Shown in pieces: positions 5,229 through 10,144 of a DNA stretch of 10,144 nucleotides (the first letter of the stretch is position 1; each line of letters begins with the position of its first letter). Under the pieces are notes generated by a model that had not been told where the DNA came from, searched no databases, and was given only the letters and a program-made list of their open reading frames with translations. The stretch lies in assembly GCA_029935295.1 (NCBI GenBank), contig JAOZKP010000098.1, forward strand, positions 1 to 10,144, written 5' to 3'. This stretch comes from a bacterium (GTDB lineage Bacteria > Desulfobacterota > Anaeroferrophillalia > Anaeroferrophillales > Tharpellaceae). The translations under genes were made by a program, and so were the position numbers.

Positions 5229-6752
5229 ATGAGTGAAATTTTACTGATCTATCCGCCGGTGGCCAAACCTTCGGAAGCGCCGCCCGGTATTGCCAAGCTT
5301 ACCGGCTCTTTAAGAGGGCATGGGGTTGACTGTGTTGCCGTCGATCTCAATTTTGAGGGCCTGGATTATATCCTGAGGCAGGAGTGTAGTGCCGATGATA
5401 CCTGGAGCCGTCGAGCACTGCGTCATGTTGAGAAAAACCGGGCCGCATTTTGTGAACCACCGACATATAAAAATTTCGACCGCTATAAACGGGCGGTCGC
5501 CGATCTTAACCGCGTGGTCGAGGTGGTCGGCAGCAATCATGATTTAGAACTCTCACTTGCCAATTACGGTGATAAACAGCTCTCGCCTTTGCGCAGCCAG
5601 GATCTGCTCTCAGCTGCCGAAAAATTTCAGGAAAATATCTACTACCCTTTTTTCAGTGAGCGCCTAAGCCAACTTATTGAAGAGAGTTCTCCCGTCTTTG
5701 TCGGATTCTCTCTAAATTATCTCAGCCAGGCTCTCTGTACTTTTGCGATGATCGGCTTCTGCCGAAAGCATTATCCGGAACTTGCCATTGTCGTCGGTGG
5801 GGGCCTGATTACTTCGTGGGTCTCGCGGCCGGAGTGGCATAATCCATTTGCCGGTTTGATTGATCATCTGATTGCCGGGCCGGGAGCGGAAAAGCTGCTG
5901 GACCTGTTAGGGCATGAGCCGCGAAAATCTGAATCGTTCGCTCCTGATTACGGTGATTTTTCAGAGTTGCAATATCTCGCCCCCGGACGGATTCTACCCT
6001 ATGCCGCCTCATCCGGCTGCTACTGGAACCGTTGTTCTTTTTGTCCCGAAAAGGCCGAAGGCAACCGTTATTCTCAGGTCAAACCTGAAACTGTGGTCAA
6101 AGAGCTGGAGCAGATTACTACCGGAAGTCATTACGATTTGATCCATTTCCTTGATAACGCTATGAGCCCGGCCCTGCTGCGGAAGCTGGCTGAAAGCCCG
6201 CCCGGAGCTGATTGGTACGGTTTTACGCGCATCGAAAATGATCTTCTGGAGCTTGATTTCTGTCGGGCTTTGCGCCGGGCCGGGTGTGTGATGTTGAAAT
6301 TGGGGATTGAGTCTGGCGTCGATAAAGTTTTGCAGGATCTGGACAAAGGGATTACTCTGGACAAAACAGCTTTAGTTCTGGCGAACTTAAAGGCCGCCGG
6401 GATTGCAACCTATGTTTACCTCCTTTTCGGCACCCCGGCTGAAACCCTGCCGGAGGCCCGGCAGACCCTGGAATTTACGGCCGCACATCACCACGAAATC
6501 AGCTTTCTCAATCTCGCAATCTTCAACCTGCCACTCTACAGTGCCGAGAGCCGTGGGCTTGAAGTTCGTAATTTTTATGCCGGAGACCTCTCACTCTACG
6601 GCAATTTCGTTCATCCCCGTGGCTGGCGGCGGCAGGATGTACGTCGGTTTCTTGACCATGAGTTTAAACGTCACCCACAAATTGCGCCGATCATTAAACG
6701 TGACCCTCCAATCTTCACCTCAAACCACGCCCCGTTTTTTTGTCGGCGTTAG
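5229..6752 (+). CDS. Radical SAM protein with B12-binding-like N-terminal domain and C-x4-C-x2-C motif
   Basis: From the ATG at 5229 the protein has 507 residues; it begins MSEILLIYPPVAKPSEAPPG, a family-like N-terminus. An upstream GTG at 5160 adds 23 residues that look unrelated. Residues 1-50 and 150-228 form a cobalamin-binding-like Rossmann region (VFVGFSLNYLSQAL, AIVVGGGLITSW, HLIAGPGAEKLLDLL) interrupted by a helical insert. The radical SAM core starts at about 255, with C264-YWNR-C269-SF-C272, one residue longer in the first gap than the usual CxxxCxxC. Other core motifs are IHFLDNAM, MLKLGIESGV and YVYLLFGTPAET. The protein ends PPIFTSNHAPFF, a tail I recall from related complete proteins, so it is not truncated. 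Substrate and reaction are unknown. It is divergent from the toxin-antitoxin-radical SAM operon, with only 106 bases between the two starts. Confidence 0.88.
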   Translation: MSEILLIYPPVAKPSEAPPGIAKLTGSLRGHGVDCVAVDLNFEGLDYILRQECSADDTWSRRALRHVEKNRAAFCEPPTYKNFDRYKRAVADLNRVVEVVGSNHDLELSLANYGDKQLSPLRSQDLLSAAEKFQENIYYPFFSERLSQLIEESSPVFVGFSLNYLSQALCTFAMIGFCRKHYPELAIVVGGGLITSWVSRPEWHNPFAGLIDHLIAGPGAEKLLDLLGHEPRKSESFAPDYGDFSELQYLAPGRILPYAASSGCYWNRCSFCPEKAEGNRYSQVKPETVVKELEQITTGSHYDLIHFLDNAMSPALLRKLAESPPGADWYGFTRIENDLLELDFCRALRRAGCVMLKLGIESGVDKVLQDLDKGITLDKTALVLANLKAAGIATYVYLLFGTPAETLPEARQTLEFTAAHHHEISFLNLAIFNLPLYSAESRGLEVRNFYAGDLSLYGNFVHPRGWRRQDVRRFLDHEFKRHPQIAPIIKRDPPIFTSNHAPFFCRR

Positions 6753-6765
6753 CAAATACCCATTT

Positions 6766-6777
6766 GTCAGGCCTGAC
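6766..6777. repeat. Perfect 12-base palindrome GTCAGGCCTGAC
   Basis: GTCAGGCCTGAC is its own reverse complement and is followed by CCCCGTTCCCCC. It lies 13 bases after the radical SAM stop codon. The motif, with the adjoining run of C, resembles the 'GGGGTCAGGCCTGAC' ends that I recall being dispersed in proteobacterial genomes in association with REP-type tyrosine transposases. Here it is alone, with no transposase nearby. The rest of the 187-base gap to the regulator gene shows only AT-rich sequence and no convincing terminator. Confidence 0.5.
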
Positions 6778-6939
6778 CCCGTTCCCCCGTTTGTCCTTTC
6801 TCCTTTACAAAAATGATGTTATAGGATATTGTTATCAGTGATTAACCCTATAAATTATGCTGTATAAGTCTTTGGATATTCAGAGTATGCTTACAATGTG
6901 TGGCAATTAAACTTTCGAGAATACGGGTAAAATAAAAAA

Positions 6940-8049
6940 ATGGAATCCGAAAATAAAGTTGTTCTGATTGCGAATAACGAACATGAGTTGCTCCGTTCTT
7001 TTGAACAGCAACTTGCTGATTGCCGGAGAGGGTTTTCAATGATTGCGGTTGGAAATGGAGATAATGCGATCAAAAAACTGGCTCAAGATGATATCTCTCT
7101 GCTGGTAACAGATTTAAATGTACCCAAGACCGACGGCTTTGGTCTGCTTTCTCACATAGTGGAATCTTATCCCGATATACCGGTTATTGTTATGACCGAA
7201 TACAGTAATATGGAAATGGAGAGCCTTATTTTAGAAAGCGGGGCGGTGGGGTGCATTAAGAAACCTTTTGCGGTCAGCAAACTGGTCGAACTTGCTTCGC
7301 ACTGGCTGCAGAGTGAAACCGATGGTGGTATAATTCGTAATGTATCCTCGAGTATGTTTTTGCAGTTTATTGAAATGGAACAGAAAACCTGTACAATCCG
7401 TATGATCGATAAGGCAACTGGTAAAAGAGGGGTGCTTTTTTTTCAGAACGGTGAACTTCTGGATGCACGCGTAAACGGCCTAGCTAGAGGCGAAGAGTCC
7501 GCATATCATATTTTTGGTTGGGACGAGGTAACGCTTTGTATTCAAACCAGCTGTCGCTGTTATGAGAAAAAAATTAACGGCGACCTACAGACAATCCTGC
7601 TTGAAGCGATGCGATTGAAAGATGAAACCGTAGTTGTCGTGCCGACGACAGTCGTGCAGGCAGGAGTTTTCGGGTTATCACATGCAGGAGGTGAAGGTGG
7701 CCGCCATAAACGACGTGACTACCGAATAGTGACGAAGCTTTCCGATTTTGCTTATGTAGAGTTTTTAATGGAGATGCCAACGGGAATCGGTAAGTATTTT
7801 CGCCTGAATGTAATCAATTATTCCAATCATGGAATCGGGATACTTGTTTTAGAAAAAGATTTTGATTTAATGGAATTATTGGAAGGTGGTAATACTATAA
7901 AAAATGTTACGTTTTCAGCAAGCTGGGCGATGATTACACTGGATGTGACTGTCAGACATATCTCGAAAATGGCTAGTGGATCTTATGCCGGGGCGTATTT
8001 AGTTGGAGTGGAAACCTGTGAAATGATAATGAAAAAAAAGAAAAACTAA
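6940..8049 (+). CDS. Response regulator with receiver, PATAN (DUF4388) and PilZ domains
   Basis: This 369-residue cytoplasmic protein has three domains. Residues 6-122 are a CheY-like receiver with the phospho-acceptor Asp58 (LLVTDLNVPKTDG), Thr86 and Lys108. The acidic pair that normally binds Mg2+ is replaced by Asn12-Asn13. Residues 129-229 match PATAN/DUF4388 (GVLFFQNGELLDARVNGLARGEESAYHIFGW), a domain common in deltaproteobacterial regulators. Residues 255-362 are a PilZ domain with both c-di-GMP-binding motifs intact: R258-xxx-R262 (RRDYR) and N293-Y-S295-N-H-G298. The likely role is to join a phosphorylation input to c-di-GMP binding, for example in motility, surface or envelope control; the output partner is not visible. 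No histidine kinase lies beside it, so it is an orphan regulator here. Only a weak GGGTAAAA precedes the ATG. The gene is AT-rich compared with its neighbours. Confidence 0.9.
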   Translation: MESENKVVLIANNEHELLRSFEQQLADCRRGFSMIAVGNGDNAIKKLAQDDISLLVTDLNVPKTDGFGLLSHIVESYPDIPVIVMTEYSNMEMESLILESGAVGCIKKPFAVSKLVELASHWLQSETDGGIIRNVSSSMFLQFIEMEQKTCTIRMIDKATGKRGVLFFQNGELLDARVNGLARGEESAYHIFGWDEVTLCIQTSCRCYEKKINGDLQTILLEAMRLKDETVVVVPTTVVQAGVFGLSHAGGEGGRHKRRDYRIVTKLSDFAYVEFLMEMPTGIGKYFRLNVINYSNHGIGILVLEKDFDLMELLEGGNTIKNVTFSASWAMITLDVTVRHISKMASGSYAGAYLVGVETCEMIMKKKKN

Positions 8050-8131
8050 TTTGAGTATGATCAGCCCGGCAGACGACCTCCTTTGAAAAATGGACGCGGG
8101 CATTTCCGCAAGTAAGTGACTTATCGGGCAA

Positions 8132-9205
8132 TTATAAATTTTTCAGGATCGCATCACCCATTGCAGCCGTATCTACGGTTTGGTTTGGATCGATGGCGAT
8201 GTCGCGGGTGTGGATTCCGGCGGCCAGGGTTTTTTTGACGGCATTTTCAATGGCGTCAGCGGCTTCATCGAGAGCGAATGAAAAACGCAGCATCATGGCT
8301 GCAGAGAGAATCTGGGCGATCGGGTTGGCGATGCCCTGGCCGGCGATATCCGGCGCCGAGCCGCCGGCGGGCTCATAGAGGCCGAAATTGTCGCGGTTGA
8401 GGCTGGCTGAGGCTAAAAGGCCCATTGACCCGGTCAGCATCGCCGCTTCATCGGAGATAATATCGCCGAACATATTGCCGCAGAGCATGACATCAAACTG
8501 GTGCGGATCCTTGACCATCTGCATCGTCGCGTTATCGATGTAGAGATGATTCAGAGTGACATCGGGATACTCTTTGGCAACCTCAATAACCACTTCCCGC
8601 CATAAAACCATACTTGTTAAAACATTAGCTTTGTCGATTGAAGTGACAATCTTCCGGCGTTTGCGGGCGGCACTGAAGGCGAGATGGGTAATTCGTTCGA
8701 TTTCGGCCCGGCTGTAGACCAGCGTATCGTATGCTTTCTCTTCTTTACCCGATCCTTCCCGGCCTTTGGGCTGACCGAAATAGATGCCGCCGGTTAATTC
8801 CCGGACGCAGAGGATATCGAAGCCGTCACCGACTATCTCCGGTTTCAGGGGGGATGCCGCCGTCAGCGAAGGGTAGATTCGGGCCGGGCGAAAATTGCAG
8901 AAAAGATCGAAATGTTTTCTTAAAGGCAGGAGTGCAGCCCGTTCCGGCTGCTCCGCCGGGGGCAGATTTTCCCATTTCGGACCACCGACCGAGCCGAAGA
9001 GGATCGCATCACTATCTTCGCAGATTTTAAGGGTTTCCGGCGGCAGGGCCAAACCGTGATTGTCTATGGCACAGCCGCCGACATCGGCAGAAGTGTAAGC
9101 AAATTCGCAGGCAAATTTTCCTTGGACTGCATCCAGAACTTTTACGGCTTCCGCCATAACCTCCGGGCCGATACCATCACCGGCCAAAATTGCGATTTTC
9201 TTCAT
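8132..9205 (-). CDS. leuB: 3-isopropylmalate dehydrogenase
   Basis: This 357-residue protein is a full-length LeuB, which oxidises and decarboxylates (2R,3S)-3-isopropylmalate with NAD+ in leucine synthesis. Family motifs appear in order: AGDGIGPEVM at the start, GSVGGPKW, LLPLRKHFDLFCNFRPARIYP-type sequence, RELTGGIYFG with the catalytic Tyr, SIDKANVL with the catalytic Lys, NHLYIDNATMQMV, NMFGDIISDEAA with the metal-binding Asp residues, and EPAGGSAPDIAGQGIANP for cofactor binding. This set favours LeuB over isocitrate or tartrate dehydrogenase relatives. AAGGA lies seven bases before the ATG. The aldo/keto reductase-ferredoxin gene ends only 21 bases upstream on the same strand, so the two are probably co-transcribed. 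The other leucine genes are not in the window; leuB is the last gene before the convergent regulator gene. Confidence 0.97.
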   Translation of the reverse strand: MKKIAILAGDGIGPEVMAEAVKVLDAVQGKFACEFAYTSADVGGCAIDNHGLALPPETLKICEDSDAILFGSVGGPKWENLPPAEQPERAALLPLRKHFDLFCNFRPARIYPSLTAASPLKPEIVGDGFDILCVRELTGGIYFGQPKGREGSGKEEKAYDTLVYSRAEIERITHLAFSAARKRRKIVTSIDKANVLTSMVLWREVVIEVAKEYPDVTLNHLYIDNATMQMVKDPHQFDVMLCGNMFGDIISDEAAMLTGSMGLLASASLNRDNFGLYEPAGGSAPDIAGQGIANPIAQILSAAMMLRFSFALDEAADAIENAVKKTLAAGIHTRDIAIDPNQTVDTAAMGDAILKNL

Positions 9206-9212
9206 CGTTTTT

Positions 9213-9217
9213 TCCTT
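9213..9217 (-). promoter_or_regulatory. Ribosome-binding site of leuB
   Basis: AAGGA on the minus strand, seven bases before the leuB ATG and within the 21-base gap after the aldo/keto reductase stop codon, confirms the leuB start. Confidence 0.65.
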
Positions 9218-9226
9218 AATGTCCTT

Positions 9227-10144
9227 TTAAGTCATGCGGATAGCAAATTGGGGGCAGAAGCCGACGCAGTAGCCGCAGCGCAGGCAGAGGTCGGGATTGA
9301 TTGCCGGCTTGCTCTCTTCTGAAATCCTGCTGATGGCAAGATTGGGACAGGTTTCGATACATTCGCCGCAATCTTTGCAGATAAAATCGACTATTTGAAA
9401 ACACTTTTCTTCAATAACCAGTTCCGGCAGACTACCAAGCTCATTTTCGGTTGTGTTAAAATAGGCGAGATTGTATTCGACTTCTCCGCTATTTACCATC
9501 CCCATCGCGATCGGCAGCGGGAACTTATCGCGGACAAACTTCAAAGCCGCATGATAATCTTTAACCAGGCAGCCGCCGCCTAAGGCTTTCATAAGATAGA
9601 GGCCTTTATTCTTTTGCCGGCAGAGATTGATTGCGGTTTCCATTTCAGCAAGCGTTCCGTGGAGGATGCCGGTGCCGGTTTTATTGATAATCGGAAAAAC
9701 GACATCAACTTCATCATTTTCAGCGGCCAAAAGGACTGCTGGTACCGAGTGAGTACTGATTCCGACCGCTTTGATTATGCCCTTTTCTTTGTAATCAAGG
9801 AGTACCTGCCAGGCCCCGGCACGTTTTTGAAATACATCTTCACCTCCGGGTACCCGGGCGGCGTGGAGATGAAAGATGTCGATATAGTCAAGTTCCAGCG
9901 CCTCAAGGCACTCTGCGACTGCGGTCTGCATTCCTTTCGCGTCCAAAGCCATAGACTTGCTGACGATTACGGGTCTGGAAGTAGCTTTTTTCAGGGCCAG
10001 GCGAATTGGTTCATAAGTCTGATAGAGTTGGGCCGTGTCGATGAAATTCACCCCGCCCGCCAGAGCTTTAAGGATGATTTCAGCCCCCGCATCCGGAGCC
10101 ATCTTTTTTTGTAGCGGGCCCATCGGCAGAGCTCCGAAACAGAG
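9227..10144 (-). CDS. Aldo/keto reductase with C-terminal 2x[4Fe-4S] ferredoxin domain, cut by the right edge
   Basis: The reading frame continues to the window edge without a stop. The codons before the Met at 10121-10123 read LCFGALP, which is the normal first strand of the aldo/keto reductase barrel, so that Met is internal and the true start lies outside. Counting from that Met, the catalytic set is visible: Asp29 and Tyr34 (FIDTAQLY), Lys56 (IVSKSM) and His87 (DIFHLHAA). The barrel is followed near the C-terminus by two CxxCxxCxxxCP motifs (C249/252/255/259 and C280/283/286/290), each able to hold a [4Fe-4S] cluster. This fusion is widespread in anaerobes. It probably passes electrons between ferredoxin-type clusters and a carbonyl or other small substrate, but the natural substrate is not known. 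It lies directly upstream of leuB on the same strand. Confidence 0.93.
   Translation of the reverse strand, partial: LCFGALPMGPLQKKMAPDAGAEIILKALAGGVNFIDTAQLYQTYEPIRLALKKATSRPVIVSKSMALDAKGMQTAVAECLEALELDYIDIFHLHAARVPGGEDVFQKRAGAWQVLLDYKEKGIIKAVGISTHSVPAVLLAAENDEVDVVFPIINKTGTGILHGTLAEMETAINLCRQKNKGLYLMKALGGGCLVKDYHAALKFVRDKFPLPIAMGMVNSGEVEYNLAYFNTTENELGSLPELVIEEKCFQIVDFICKDCGECIETCPNLAISRISEESKPAINPDLCLRCGYCVGFCPQFAIRMT

Noticed and set aside
6726..6748. Possible hairpin terminator around the run of T at the end of the radical SAM gene
   Set aside because: Only five base pairs (ACGCC/GGCGT) form, the T run is in the loop instead of after the stem, and it lies within the coding sequence.
6898..6916. 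TGGCA-containing sequence upstream of the regulator gene, considered as a sigma-54 promoter
   Set aside because: The -12 GC element is missing at the required distance (TGGCAATTAAACTTTC), so the match is not acceptable.
8076..8084. AAAGGAGGT on the minus strand after leuB, resembling a perfect ribosome-binding site
   Set aside because: No start codon follows within a usable distance and the downstream sequence is the end of the convergent regulator gene, so it is treated as chance.
9614..10114. A 166-codon open frame on the plus strand
   Set aside because: It is antisense to the aldo/keto reductase barrel, has no recognisable motif and no ribosome-binding site.

Overview
The window looks like chromosomal DNA of an anaerobic, probably sulfate- or metal-reducing-type deltaproteobacterium (Desulfobacterota). 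This is an inference from gene content: two cobalamin-type radical SAM proteins, a response regulator with PATAN and PilZ domains, an aldo/keto reductase fused to a 2x[4Fe-4S] ferredoxin, and a family 2 glycosyltransferase fused to DUF2062. No rRNA or other marker is present to fix the taxon. No tRNA, CRISPR array or complete insertion sequence was seen, and no gene-free stretch exceeds 300 bases.

Positions 1-2836 (all minus strand) hold a compact operon. In transcription order it encodes a glycosyltransferase-DUF2062 protein, a LpxL/HtrB-like acyltransferase overlapping it by 29 bases, a 77-residue acidic protein of unknown function, an acyl carrier protein, and the first codons of another gene that runs off the left edge. 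The set of ACP, acyltransferase and polyprenyl/lipid-type glycosyltransferase suggests synthesis of an acylated or glycosylated membrane lipid, in the style of aryl-polyene/flexirubin-like clusters. The product cannot be read from this window. Upstream of the operon lies an imperfect palindrome of about 73 bases that resembles dispersed repeats of environmental genomes.

Positions 2986-5122 (minus) hold three genes joined by two 4-base ATGA overlaps: a TumE-like (DUF6516) toxin candidate, its HTH antitoxin candidate, and a B12-binding-type radical SAM protein. Divergent from them, 5229-6752 (plus) encodes a second radical SAM protein whose cluster motif has unusual C-x4-C-x2-C spacing. The short divergent intergenic region carries plausible sigma-70-like promoters for both directions, each placing the start of transcription almost on the ATG.

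Positions 6940-8049 (plus) encode a stand-alone regulator with receiver, PATAN (DUF4388) and PilZ domains. The c-di-GMP-binding motifs of PilZ are intact, but the acidic pair of the receiver is replaced by Asn-Asn. Positions 8132-10144 (minus) hold leuB (3-isopropylmalate dehydrogenase, leucine synthesis) downstream of an aldo/keto reductase-ferredoxin gene that is cut by the right edge. The toxin-antitoxin genes and the regulator gene are visibly more AT-rich than the radical SAM, lipid and leuB genes, which may reflect separate histories.
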